DNA of 64,000 nt from Pseudomonas brassicacearum (GTDB lineage: Bacteria; Pseudomonadota; Gammaproteobacteria; Pseudomonadales; Pseudomonadaceae). The DNA lies in NCBI RefSeq assembly GCF_003732225.1, contig NZ_MOBJ01000006.1, forward strand, positions 124,001-188,000. The letters are read 5' to 3'. Shown one piece after another: positions 16,582 to 25,264 of the stretch; position 1 is the first letter of the stretch; the number at the start of each line of letters is the position of its first letter. The notes under the pieces were generated by a model. That model worked only from the letters and a program-made list of their open reading frames with translations. It ran no database searches and was not told the DNA's origin. The position numbers and the translations under genes are program-made.

Positions 16582-19476
16582 CTACTTATAGCCTAGATGT
16601 GAGTTCTTCAAAAGTCTTCCTGGTCTGCCATTTTTATCGCGTTGCTCCCAGTTTCTATACGTTAATGTTTCCAAGCGAGTTAGCCCATCTTTACCCTTGG
16701 AAGGTAAGTGGGCAAGGGGGGGGCGTTCTGCCCGTGCAGTTTTTTTGGCGATGTCATTATTTGAAAGACTTTCATGGCGTGACGCCGTATCCATGTACCA
16801 GTTGTAGAGGTCGGCTGCATTGTAGAGATTATTATCGAGATAGCTTTCGAACTCTTCTTGGTAGGCTTGGGGAGGAAGCTCGGTAGTCTTAAACTCATCA
16901 GGGATTCGCTCAGATACAAAAATGTCTTTCAAATTCATCCCGGCCTTCTTTAATAAATTCAAAGTGTGCAGTTTTTGCTCGATTCTTGGTCGGTAATGGC
17001 CACTTTTATTTTCTATAAAAGCGACTGCGCCCGATGTTATTACCATCATGCCGGCGTCTAAAACAGGCCGGCCGGAGAAAGGCGATGAATGGTGCCTTCT
17101 GCTGCGTTCCGGTACGAACACAGCAAGTTCAGGTACATTTTGTTCATTTAAAGCCAATACATATCCCAGGTATCCGTTAGACTTAATCCACTTCATCGAG
17201 GAGGTTATGGGCCCTTCACTATAGTTGGCTGGTTCTCCATCCACACCGCGTATTGCCCCGCCAGCAATTGTATGGGGCATGAGCCTCTCTGCTCGCTGCT
17301 GTTGATTGTAATAACGGACACCTTTGTACTGCCAGGGGCCGGCCGATGGCCTGGGAGCATCTTCTTTGATTTGTTCGCCTATATAGTCTAGGTGGTGGCC
17401 TCTTAATATATGCCCGTAACCCGTTAGCAGGTGTTTATGGATCAAGTCTTGCCAGCGCTTTTTGTCAAGACCTACGCTATCGATATTATTTACCGGGTTG
17501 GCGCCTACAAACTGATATAAATTCATCCCGTCCACATACCCCGCCGGATCCGGATTAATCCAGCGCTGCAACCACGGCGCGTAATACCGGAATCCATAGT
17601 AATAAAGCCCTGTCGCATCCCGCTCCTTGCCGGAATAGCGCACGGTTTTGTACTTGGCCTCGGTCGCGCTTCGACCCGCCCACCAAGCAGTGCCACCGAA
17701 CGGGTAATAGCTTTCCTGGCTGATCAGGTCGGCCTGTTGATCCAGTTCCATCGTGCTGGATTTCAGGTGATCGTTGAGGCTGTAACGCACCTGGTCGTTA
17801 AGAATGTCATCGGGTGGTTTGGCGGCCCAATGCAGCACTTGCACACTGTTGCTGCCGGCCGTCGCGCTGATGACATGGAGGATTTCACCGGTGCCACTGT
17901 GGCTGCGAATTTCCAGGCCGGGCAGGTAACGCACTTCGCTGATGAGCGTGCGAGCGTTGGTCTGACTGGTGCGAACCTTGCGCACACGCTGGCCACCGCC
18001 GTCATAGATATACCGCTCGCTGTCGTCCTCCGCGTCTTCGCGTACCACGGGGCGCACTTCCTGTAGCTGATTGCGCAAGTCCCAGTTCAGCAACTGGCCC
18101 GGTTGCAGTTCGCGCAGGTTACCATTGGCATCGAAGCCTGCGGCCAGTTCGTCTTCGGTCGGTGGCCGGTCGTCTCGCTCGGGCAGGCAGCGATTACTGT
18201 AGCGGGCGCGGGTCAAGGTGCGGCCGTGGGCCTGCGCGCCGACATGCACCAGATCCAGCAGGTTTCCGGCTGGGTCGTAGCGATAGGTCTGGGTGTAGTT
18301 GGCGATCTGACTGGGGTCGGGAGGCAAGGGTTGCAAGTCCGGCAACGCAGGGCCACCTCGGCCAGTGTTGGCTTCCCAGCCCGTGGCTTCGATCAGTTGG
18401 TAGAGCGTGTCGTAGCGGTACGTTTTGATCGGCTCGATACGCTGATTGTTGAAGTAGCGGATCGATTGCGCGGTGTCTTCGATACTCCGCACATTGCCGA
18501 CCGGGTCGTAGGTGTAGGTCAGGTTTTGCAACGGTGTGCCATCGGCTTTGTGCGCGCTGAGGCCGGTCAGCCGGCTGTTGGCGGGGTCGTAGTGGTGACG
18601 GGTGATCACGCCGTTGCCTGCAGTTTCCGCGTCGACCTGACCGAAAGGGGTGTAACGAATATCGCTGACCAGAACCTTCTCGATCTGTCCATCGCCCGCC
18701 AAGGTCAGTCGGGTGTTTTTCAGCTCGCCAGCGACGGTGTAGGCGAAGGCTTGACGGTTGCCCAGTGCGTCGGTTTGGCTCTGGGGTTCGCTGGTGGGGG
18801 CGTAATCATTCCAGGTCGTTGCGCCGTCCACGGTTTCGAGCAAGGCGTCCCGCTCGGCCACGTCGATAGGCCAGTCGGGTGCATCAAGACTATGCAAAAA
18901 ATGTCGCCGCTGTTGCAACGGGGCGCCGCCGAGGCTCAGGTCGAGCAGGTGCAAGGTGCCGGCCGGGCCGTCATGGCGAATCAACTGACCACACAGGTTG
19001 TGCGTGGCAGCGTCCTCATCGGCACCGGCATAGGTAAAACGCTCAAGGGCATGCTCGGCGACCTCCCGAATACTTTCGTGTACGGCTATCGGGCGCAGCA
19101 GTTCATCGTATTCGGTCAGTGAATGGCTGCCACGGCCGTCCCAGCGCTCCACGGCTTGCCCGGCCTCACCCGGCAGCGCAAGTCGCCACCCGGCATCCAC
19201 ACTCTGGGTCGCCAACGGCACACCGGACAGGCTGAAGACCTGGTTCAGGTTAGCGGGGACGGATGCGTCGGTCTGGGCCAAGGTAAACAGACGCGGGTCA
19301 CGACTGGCAACCGCTCGGCCGGCGGCGTCGTAACGTTGATGCGTGACCCGCGTTTCAAGGGCATCGGCCGCCTGCCGTCGATGGAACTGCGCGGTCCTGA
19401 GCGCCAGGCCACGTGGGTCCGACACCAGAATGGTCGGCGTTGCAGCGTCGGCATGAGCCAAAGCGCGCGTTGTCAT
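16582..19476 (-). CDS. tccC: Tc toxin C component TccC (RHS core) with unassigned tip
   Basis: A 964-residue TcC-type RHS protein. Residues 1 to about 670 are nearly identical to the core of the gene at 13449-16337. After DPAG the protein changes to YVDGMNLYQFVGANP and a tip of about 290 residues unrelated to the other. The tip contains HHSSPFSGRPVLDAG (from about residue 795) and an ENKSGHYRP motif (about 822-830). I recall this combination from C-terminal regions of other secreted bacterial toxins, but I cannot assign a reaction. The last 130 residues are charged and include a Tyr/Asn-rich helix. The tip region is AT-richer than the core. As with its twin, partner TcA and TcB would have to come from elsewhere in the genome. 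Confidence 0.88.
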   Translation of the reverse strand: MTTRALAHADAATPTILVSDPRGLALRTAQFHRRQAADALETRVTHQRYDAAGRAVASRDPRLFTLAQTDASVPANLNQVFSLSGVPLATQSVDAGWRLALPGEAGQAVERWDGRGSHSLTEYDELLRPIAVHESIREVAEHALERFTYAGADEDAATHNLCGQLIRHDGPAGTLHLLDLSLGGAPLQQRRHFLHSLDAPDWPIDVAERDALLETVDGATTWNDYAPTSEPQSQTDALGNRQAFAYTVAGELKNTRLTLAGDGQIEKVLVSDIRYTPFGQVDAETAGNGVITRHHYDPANSRLTGLSAHKADGTPLQNLTYTYDPVGNVRSIEDTAQSIRYFNNQRIEPIKTYRYDTLYQLIEATGWEANTGRGGPALPDLQPLPPDPSQIANYTQTYRYDPAGNLLDLVHVGAQAHGRTLTRARYSNRCLPERDDRPPTEDELAAGFDANGNLRELQPGQLLNWDLRNQLQEVRPVVREDAEDDSERYIYDGGGQRVRKVRTSQTNARTLISEVRYLPGLEIRSHSGTGEILHVISATAGSNSVQVLHWAAKPPDDILNDQVRYSLNDHLKSSTMELDQQADLISQESYYPFGGTAWWAGRSATEAKYKTVRYSGKERDATGLYYYGFRYYAPWLQRWINPDPAGYVDGMNLYQFVGANPVNNIDSVGLDKKRWQDLIHKHLLTGYGHILRGHHLDYIGEQIKEDAPRPSAGPWQYKGVRYYNQQQRAERLMPHTIAGGAIRGVDGEPANYSEGPITSSMKWIKSNGYLGYVLALNEQNVPELAVFVPERSRRHHSSPFSGRPVLDAGMMVITSGAVAFIENKSGHYRPRIEQKLHTLNLLKKAGMNLKDIFVSERIPDEFKTTELPPQAYQEEFESYLDNNLYNAADLYNWYMDTASRHESLSNNDIAKKTARAERPPLAHLPSKGKDGLTRLETLTYRNWEQRDKNGRPGRLLKNSHLGYK

Positions 19477-19557
19477 CCGTGATGGCCTTTATCAAGGTGA
19501 ACGACTGATCACAATGCATGACCTCCGGGAGTTTGGATACTGTAAGAACTAACAGGT
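17539..19557. repeat. Direct repeat copy 2: tccC core plus upstream region
   Basis: Partner of 14400-16418. Differences are few in the half nearest the tip and more frequent near the start codon end, for example in the codons around residues 25-35 and 210-240. This is consistent with duplication followed by patchy gene conversion. Confidence 0.95.
19540..19555 (-). promoter_or_regulatory. Shared 16-bp dyad upstream of tccC (copy 2)
   Basis: CTGTAAGAACTAACAG lies at the same distance from its start codon as the element at 16401-16416 and differs from it by one base. Confidence 0.5.
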
Positions 19558-19580
19558 CTGTGGTGTCTGCGAGGTTACTT

Positions 19581-20645
19581 TCACCAGAGCATCCGCACGC
19601 CAATACTGCCTATCAATCCATTCAAGTCGTTGTTGACAGTCGCACTGTTGTAATCGCCGCTGACATACAGGCTGACGGCGGGCGTAACTCTGGCTACCAA
19701 TCCCAGGCCCAGTTCGACCGACGACGTGTTTCGGCTGCTGCTGAGCTTATCGACCTGACCGAGGGTCACGGTGTCGCTGGTATTGACCGTGTGCCAGAAG
19801 TTGGTACGAACATAGGGTTCGATCGGCAGGCCCTTGATGGCATAACTCCCTTTCAAGCTTGCACCGACCCTGCCGCTCCAGGACGTCAAGTCGCTGGATG
19901 AGGCATTACCGCTACCTGCATACGGGGTGTCCAGGGTAATACGCTGGTTGATCAACTCCGCCTGGGGTTCGATTACCCAGTTTTCGCTGATACCGATGGG
20001 AAATCCACCTTGCACCGAGAGGGTCATTGCGCTGCCTTCGGCGATTTGGCGCTGACCCTGATCATTGAGGCTGTAGCCATTGACCCGACCGCCGCTGGCG
20101 GTCATGTCCACGTGCCAGCCGTTTGCGCCGGTCAGGCTCCAATAAGCGCCAAGGCTGGGACCTTGCACGTTGAGGGTATTGTTCGGATCGATGATGGCAG
20201 AACTGATCAACTGGCCATTGCCGCTGCTCTGAAACTGGCTTGTTCCGCCCACCAGACCCACGCGCTGAGTGCTGCCGCCGCTACTTTGCAGGGTAAGCAC
20301 CGCCGGGCCTTTGACTTCGGCGCCGGTCATACCGGAAAACTGTGAGTTGAGGACATCGCGTTCTGCGTTCCTGGCGGGTTGGCCGTAAACCCGATCCCAG
20401 GCTGAAGGAGCGGCTTGCTCGACTGTCAGCAGCTGGTTATCACGGCCGGGATCTCGGGTGAAACGGATGTTGTTACTCACATCAGGCGCCGGCAGGGTGA
20501 ACGCCGGGACATCTTGCTGATACCAGGGCATCGCCTCGTCCTCGACAGACGACGCCTGAACCTCCATGGATGTGCACAGCAGCAGCGAGGTGGAAACGGT
20601 GTACAGAGTGAATTTGATCTCGTGTTGGATGAAGGCGGTGTTCAT
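19581..20645 (-). CDS. Short autotransporter-type outer-membrane beta-barrel protein
   Basis: A 354-residue protein with a signal peptide (FTLYTVSTSLLLCTSMEVQA), a short region of about 60 residues, and then an autotransporter beta-domain. The barrel is recognised by alternating strands, the SAWDRVYG entry segment, the W-x-x-R-V-G-A and PYVRTNFWHT strands near the end, and the terminal GVRMLW with C-terminal Trp for BAM-dependent insertion. There is almost no passenger, so it is either a truncated autotransporter or a stand-alone barrel. Its C-terminal barrel is homologous to that of the large autotransporter at 21436-24102 and to the relic at 16432-16550. It lies immediately upstream of tccC copy 2 on the same strand. 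The start follows AAGG nine bases upstream. Confidence 0.82.
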   Translation of the reverse strand: MNTAFIQHEIKFTLYTVSTSLLLCTSMEVQASSVEDEAMPWYQQDVPAFTLPAPDVSNNIRFTRDPGRDNQLLTVEQAAPSAWDRVYGQPARNAERDVLNSQFSGMTGAEVKGPAVLTLQSSGGSTQRVGLVGGTSQFQSSGNGQLISSAIIDPNNTLNVQGPSLGAYWSLTGANGWHVDMTASGGRVNGYSLNDQGQRQIAEGSAMTLSVQGGFPIGISENWVIEPQAELINQRITLDTPYAGSGNASSSDLTSWSGRVGASLKGSYAIKGLPIEPYVRTNFWHTVNTSDTVTLGQVDKLSSSRNTSSVELGLGLVARVTPAVSLYVSGDYNSATVNNDLNGLIGSIGVRMLW

Positions 20646-21435
20646 GGAGGTCTACCTTGCAATCGCATGCCATATCTCTTGGCGTCTCTCCTACCCCGAA
20701 TGAGGGGCGACCGATTTCATTGAGGCAAAACCCGGCGGCCCGCTGCAGCGGGTTTCCGAGTCTTGCCCCAGGAGGTAATTCCGGGGGTAGTACGATTTAG
20801 CTAAGAAGACCGCTGGCTCCGCGTCAAGAAATTGAACGATGAGCGGTATGACTAAATTAGGCTGCGCAACTACCTGATTATTGGCAATTATCTAAGTTGT
20901 TGTTTATCCGTAAAATCATTTTCTGACGTCAAATTAGAGGCTTTTTTCACGTCCGGAAGGCCTTGATCCAAAGCGTGAGTGGTGCTGCGAGAGGCTTCTT
21001 GGAGAGGTCCTCCTCTGACCGGCTTGCCGTCCATAAGCATAGGTATCTGCATAACTTTGAAATACGGTGAAAGACTACACCCGTAGCAGCTGCCGAGCCC
21101 GCGAGGCTGCGTTCGGCTGCGAAGCAGTCGTTAAATCAGGCAATGCGTTCTTCCAGGTAAAACGTCGATCCAGGATTTGCGAGGACTTCGTCCTCGAATG
21201 CAGCCTCGCAGGCTCGGCAGCTGCTACGGAGGTTAGAACGAAAAGATGTGTAGACACTTATGCTTCCATAAGACCGATTGAACTCCCATGGTCAAATGCC
21301 AACTACGCAAGGCCGTAAGGCCTGCTCCGGTGAGTTCACAGACCTTGGGCGAGGGGGTATTCATCTCCATACAGTTTCCAGTAACCCTGCGCCATTCGCG
21401 TGCAACCGGAGCACCGCCCCGCGAATATTTCTGGC
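20646..21435. other. Intergenic region between the two barrel genes
   Basis: No convincing gene was seen in these 790 bp. They hold a GC-rich palindromic stretch at 20728-20755 (AAACCCG paired with CGGGTTT), which could terminate transcription, an AT-rich stretch near 20860-20950 that could hold the promoter of the barrel gene at 20645, and the REP-type pair at 21083-21227. Confidence 0.5.
21083..21227. repeat. REP-type inverted repeat (GTAGCAGCTGCCGAG family)
   Basis: Arms of 28 nt at 21083-21110 and 21200-21227 are inverted copies with one mismatch (CCCGCGAGG against CCTGCGAGG). The 89-nt spacer includes a second small palindrome, CGAGGACTTCGTCCTCG. Same family as 1310-1461. Confidence 0.8.
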
Positions 21436-24102
21436 CTACCAACTCATACGCAACCCCAGATTGCCGGTGACACCTTCCAGTTCGTTGCTATCGAGATTGG
21501 CGTTGTAGTCCGCGGCGAGGTAAACGCTGACGGCAGATGAGAGCTTGGCGACGACACCCACGCCAAGGTCTGCCGAAGATGATTTATGCTCGCTCTTGAT
21601 TCGGTCGATACCGTCGTACGTCACCGTGTCGTAACCACCGAAGGTCCGCCAGGCGTTGGCTCTCAGGTAGGGCTCGATCGGTACGTTCCGGACCAGATAA
21701 CGACCTTTGAGGCGGGCACCGAGACGACCTGTCCAATAGTCCTGCGAATCGAACGATACGTCGGAAATCCCGTCATTTTGATTGTCCAGGTCGATATGCT
21801 GGTTGATCACCTGAATCTGTGGTTCGACCAGCCAGTGTTCGGACACTGTCATCGGATAACCCGCTTCCAATGACAGCGCGACTGCGTGGCCTTCGGTGTC
21901 CATTTTTACGCCACGTTCAGAGCGGTTATCACCCTCCAGCCGAGAGCCCATGGCAACGGCATCGATGTACCAGCCAGTCGGATCGATCAAGGTCCAGTAG
22001 GCGCCGAAATGGTCACCTTCGAGCTTCACACGGCCTGAGCGTCGATGCTGGAAGCCTTCAGCAAAACCATCGACATTACCTTGCAGGCGGCTCTGACCTA
22101 CGAAGAAGCCAAAGCGTTGGAGCTGCCCGCCACTGGTTTCCGAGGCATAGAGATCATGACCAATCTGGAAGCCCTGGAGCGAGCCGTCGAAACTCGGCGT
22201 GACGGTGCCGGTCCAGCTTTTGCGCAAGTCGCTGCCATAGACCCGACCCCAGCCGGCAGGCACTGCGCCGCTTTCAGTCAGCAGGCTTTGTTCGCCCTGA
22301 CGATCATGAAAGGTACCCAGGGCTTGCAGGGTCATGACTTGAGCAGCGGGGATCACCACCGAATACACCGGTACTTCCAGGCGATACAGTGGAATCGGAT
22401 ATGCACCGGCTACCGCAGCAGGAATGGGCGGAGTGGTCGCGGCAGGCACCGGGGATGACTCGGCGGCTATCTGCGTCGGTGCGGGAGCGGGCGGGTCGAT
22501 GGGCGCGACAGGTTTTGCGGTGGGTGGCTCGACAGGGGGCTCATCCGGACTCACGACGGGCGGTGTGGGTGGAGTCGCTGGCGGGGCGGGTGGCACTGGT
22601 GAAGGTGGGGTAACCGCTGGTGGGGCAGCGGGCGGCGTCACCGCCACGACCGATGAGCGCAGGTACCAGTTGTTTTCCGAGCCAGCCGTAATGCCACCCT
22701 TGAACAGGTAGTACTGGTAGGCCCCGGCCGAAACCGAGCTTTTTAATGCAAATGCATCGCTGTTGCTGATGGCGCCATTTTGAGCCTGCACCACCTCGAT
22801 TCCGTTCTGTAGAGTCAGGCCACCCAGACCACCAAGGTTAGTAATGCCCAGTTGGGTATTGCCACTGATTGTGCCTTGAGACACCACCAGTTTGTCGCTG
22901 GCTGAGTTGTCGTCACCGAGCACTGTTTGCAGCAGTAACTGTCCATTACGCCCGACATAGTTGCCGTGCACGGTCAATGAGTCTGTCGCGCTGTTACTGC
23001 CGGTCGTCATGTCAATGACACCCGCATTGTTGAGAGTTACCAACTGGCCTGCAATATAGGGGCGGATACTTCCCTGGGTCACTGCCAGGGTACTGCTGCC
23101 GTCTATGGAGAAAACCCCCGTTCCGGTTACGCTGTCGCCAAGGAAAAAGTCACCCGCCAGATCAAAGTGGGAGTTATTGGTCAGGTTGACAGTCTCCCAA
23201 CCGATGTAACGCGCCGCACCCGCAGAGGTGGTGTTGTCGAACGTGAGACGGTCATTGCCCTGCCCACCATCAAGAGTCGGGGTCGAGGACAGAATACTCT
23301 CGGTCAGATTGCTGAGCAGTGCGGTGTCGTCGCCATCACCCATCAAGATCGCGGATTTGATCAGGCCTCCATTTTTCCAGGTAAAGCTGTCATTGCCGAA
23401 GCTGGTGCGTATTTGTCCTGAAATGACTCCGCCACTGACGGTAATGTTGTCGTCGCCACCGCTGACACTGATGTTGCCTCCGATGGTGCCGCCGGAAATG
23501 ATGATGGTGTCCTGGCCGAACCCGGTGACCAGATTGCCAAGAATGGCGCCGCCGGACATGTCGAAAATATTGTTGTCGAGTTTCATGTCGACACGACCAA
23601 TGGTGCCTCCGGTCATCCTCGCCACATCGCCATCTTCAAAGGCGCCGACGATGGTGCCGCCAGTCATCAGAAACGTATCCCGACCATCACCCTGAGCCAG
23701 GGACTGAATGCGTCCCCCGGTCATTACGAAATCATCGATACCATGGCCCTGGAGCACCGCACCGCCGATTTGGCCGGCGTTGATTTGCAGTGTGTTCGCG
23801 CCATCGCCTTGATCGAGTGAGCCGGTAATGGTGCCAGAGTTCATCAGCACTTTGTCCGCACCTGCGCCGAATGTAACGTTGCCGTTGATAGTTCCAGTGC
23901 CATTGGCGGGAAACGTCAGGTTGTTATTGCCTCGGAGGTCAGTGAAGGGGCCGCTGCTCCCACTGTCGCACGTGAGCGTGTCATTACCTGCCGTGGCGAC
24001 CAGGTTGCATGCAGCGTTTGAGGAGAGAGGCCAGAGAATCAGCAGTGATAGGGATGTTGCATAGATGGCAGGGAACTTTAGACGTGAAATCCGTGTACAC
24101 AT
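21436..24102 (-). CDS. Autotransporter with beta-helical passenger
   Basis: An 888-residue type Va secretion protein. A signal peptide ends at LWPLSSNAA. The passenger begins with CNLVATAGNDTLTCDSGS and has about ten repeats of roughly 20 residues with the pattern GGTIxGxxxxGxGxD (about residues 60-270), as in parallel beta-helices. A proline-rich linker (about 500-570, many PP, TPP and VPP units) leads to a C-terminal barrel of about 290 residues that starts near GWGRVYG and ends in LGLRMSW. The start at 24102 was chosen because GAGG lies eight bases upstream and the signal peptide begins there; the frame is open to 24222. It is probably a surface adhesin; no protease or lipase motif was seen. 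The CTGT-ACAG dyad lies 194 bp upstream. Confidence 0.88.
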   Translation of the reverse strand: MCTRISRLKFPAIYATSLSLLILWPLSSNAACNLVATAGNDTLTCDSGSSGPFTDLRGNNNLTFPANGTGTINGNVTFGAGADKVLMNSGTITGSLDQGDGANTLQINAGQIGGAVLQGHGIDDFVMTGGRIQSLAQGDGRDTFLMTGGTIVGAFEDGDVARMTGGTIGRVDMKLDNNIFDMSGGAILGNLVTGFGQDTIIISGGTIGGNISVSGGDDNITVSGGVISGQIRTSFGNDSFTWKNGGLIKSAILMGDGDDTALLSNLTESILSSTPTLDGGQGNDRLTFDNTTSAGAARYIGWETVNLTNNSHFDLAGDFFLGDSVTGTGVFSIDGSSTLAVTQGSIRPYIAGQLVTLNNAGVIDMTTGSNSATDSLTVHGNYVGRNGQLLLQTVLGDDNSASDKLVVSQGTISGNTQLGITNLGGLGGLTLQNGIEVVQAQNGAISNSDAFALKSSVSAGAYQYYLFKGGITAGSENNWYLRSSVVAVTPPAAPPAVTPPSPVPPAPPATPPTPPVVSPDEPPVEPPTAKPVAPIDPPAPAPTQIAAESSPVPAATTPPIPAAVAGAYPIPLYRLEVPVYSVVIPAAQVMTLQALGTFHDRQGEQSLLTESGAVPAGWGRVYGSDLRKSWTGTVTPSFDGSLQGFQIGHDLYASETSGGQLQRFGFFVGQSRLQGNVDGFAEGFQHRRSGRVKLEGDHFGAYWTLIDPTGWYIDAVAMGSRLEGDNRSERGVKMDTEGHAVALSLEAGYPMTVSEHWLVEPQIQVINQHIDLDNQNDGISDVSFDSQDYWTGRLGARLKGRYLVRNVPIEPYLRANAWRTFGGYDTVTYDGIDRIKSEHKSSSADLGVGVVAKLSSAVSVYLAADYNANLDSNELEGVTGNLGLRMSW

Positions 24103-24295
24103 GATGTGTCCTCGCTTCAGGCAACTGATCGACTCCCGACCTCTGCAGTGTTGTGAAACAGCAGGAGTAAGGGTGACGACGGCAGCGTGATGCGGTATCC
24201 ATCCAAGACTGCGGGGCTTCACTTTTGTAAAGCGCGATCAATGCCTCCGCGTGCAGTGTCGTAGGCACGTTAACAACTGAGTTTGTATCGCGCTA

Positions 24296-24311
24296 CTGTC
24301 AGAAGTAACAG
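24296..24311 (-). promoter_or_regulatory. Shared 16-bp dyad upstream of the large autotransporter
   Basis: CTGTCAGAAGTAACAG differs by one base from the element at 16401-16416. It also shares the following GTAG. Unlike at the tccC genes it lies far (194 bp) from the start codon, leaving room for a long leader. Confidence 0.5.
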
Positions 24312-24366
24312 GTAGGAGGCTTCTGTAGTGGATAGTTTCGAGCCGGTGGCATAATGCTGGGCTCGC

Positions 24367-25167
24367 TCAAAAATGCACTTCAACCGCCAGTGGCAAATGA
24401 TCGGAGAGGTGGGTCCACGGCTTGTTCCCTAGAATCTTCGGTTCGTGACTGCTGGCGTTGCGCAGGTAGATTCGGTCCAGTCGCAGCAGTGGAAAGCGCG
24501 CCGGATAGGTCTTGGCCGGGCGTCCGTGATGGAGCTCGAAGGCTTCGTGCAGATCGTCGCGTTGCGCGAGCGTGGCGTTGCCTTGAAGTTGCCAGTCATT
24601 GAAGTCGCCGGCGATGATCACCGGGGCATCGTCGGGCAGTGACTCGATCAGCTGACAGAGCAGGGCCAGCTGCAATTGGCGATGGCTTTCCAGCAGGCTC
24701 AGGTGGACACAGATCGCATGTACTTCGGCGTGCCCCGGTACATCGAGCACGCAGTGCAGCAGCCCGCGGCGCTCGGGTCCGGTGATAGAGACATCGAGGT
24801 TGCGATAGTGGCGGATCGGGTATTTGGACAGCAGCGCATTGCCGTGATGGCCGTCGGGATACACCGCGTTGCGGCCGTAGGCGAAGTCGCTCCACATGCT
24901 GTCGGCGAGGAACTCGTACTGCGAGATCTGCGGCCAATGGTCATGGCGTGTGGCATGGCGATCATGTTCGCCGAGCACTTCCTGTAAAAACACCAGGTCG
25001 GCAGAGGTGCTGCGCACGGCTTCACGCAGTTCCGGAAGAATAAAGCGCCGGTTGAGGGCCGTGAAGCCCTTGTGGGTGTTGATCGTCAGAACCCTGAGGC
25101 GATGAATAGTCGGCGGCCTGTTCATCGAATCTGGATTGGCGGTGTGCCGGTCTGAATCGGGGCTCAC
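24367..25167 (-). CDS. Endonuclease/exonuclease/phosphatase (EEP) family protein
   Basis: A 266-residue member of the DNase I-like EEP superfamily, metal-dependent phosphodiesterases. Visible motifs are VLTINTHKG near the N-terminus, the metal-binding Glu in [11 protein letters not shown], the catalytic His in [18 protein letters not shown] (Asp and Asn) and the terminal SDHLPL with Asp-His. The start is GTG at 25167, preceded by GGAG at five bases; an in-frame ATG 14 codons later is an alternative. No signal peptide is evident. The substrate may be DNA, RNA, an inositol phosphate or a lipid headgroup. Related genes occur in the glycogen/trehalose clusters of other pseudomonads as far as I recall. 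Confidence 0.88.
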   Translation of the reverse strand: MSPDSDRHTANPDSMNRPPTIHRLRVLTINTHKGFTALNRRFILPELREAVRSTSADLVFLQEVLGEHDRHATRHDHWPQISQYEFLADSMWSDFAYGRNAVYPDGHHGNALLSKYPIRHYRNLDVSITGPERRGLLHCVLDVPGHAEVHAICVHLSLLESHRQLQLALLCQLIESLPDDAPVIIAGDFNDWQLQGNATLAQRDDLHEAFELHHGRPAKTYPARFPLLRLDRIYLRNASSHEPKILGNKPWTHLSDHLPLAVEVHF

Positions 25168-25264
25168 GTGCTCTCCATTGAATCGGGCGGGTTATCTATG
25201 CGACTGATGCATTGGCCGGCAGTTCAGAGTTTTGGACAGGGCCAAGGCATCACGCCTTTCACGA

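Noticed and set aside
23280..23910. Regularly spaced similar units, considered as a CRISPR-like array
   Set aside because: The units are degenerate, in frame, and encode GGTI/GxGxD repeats of the autotransporter passenger.
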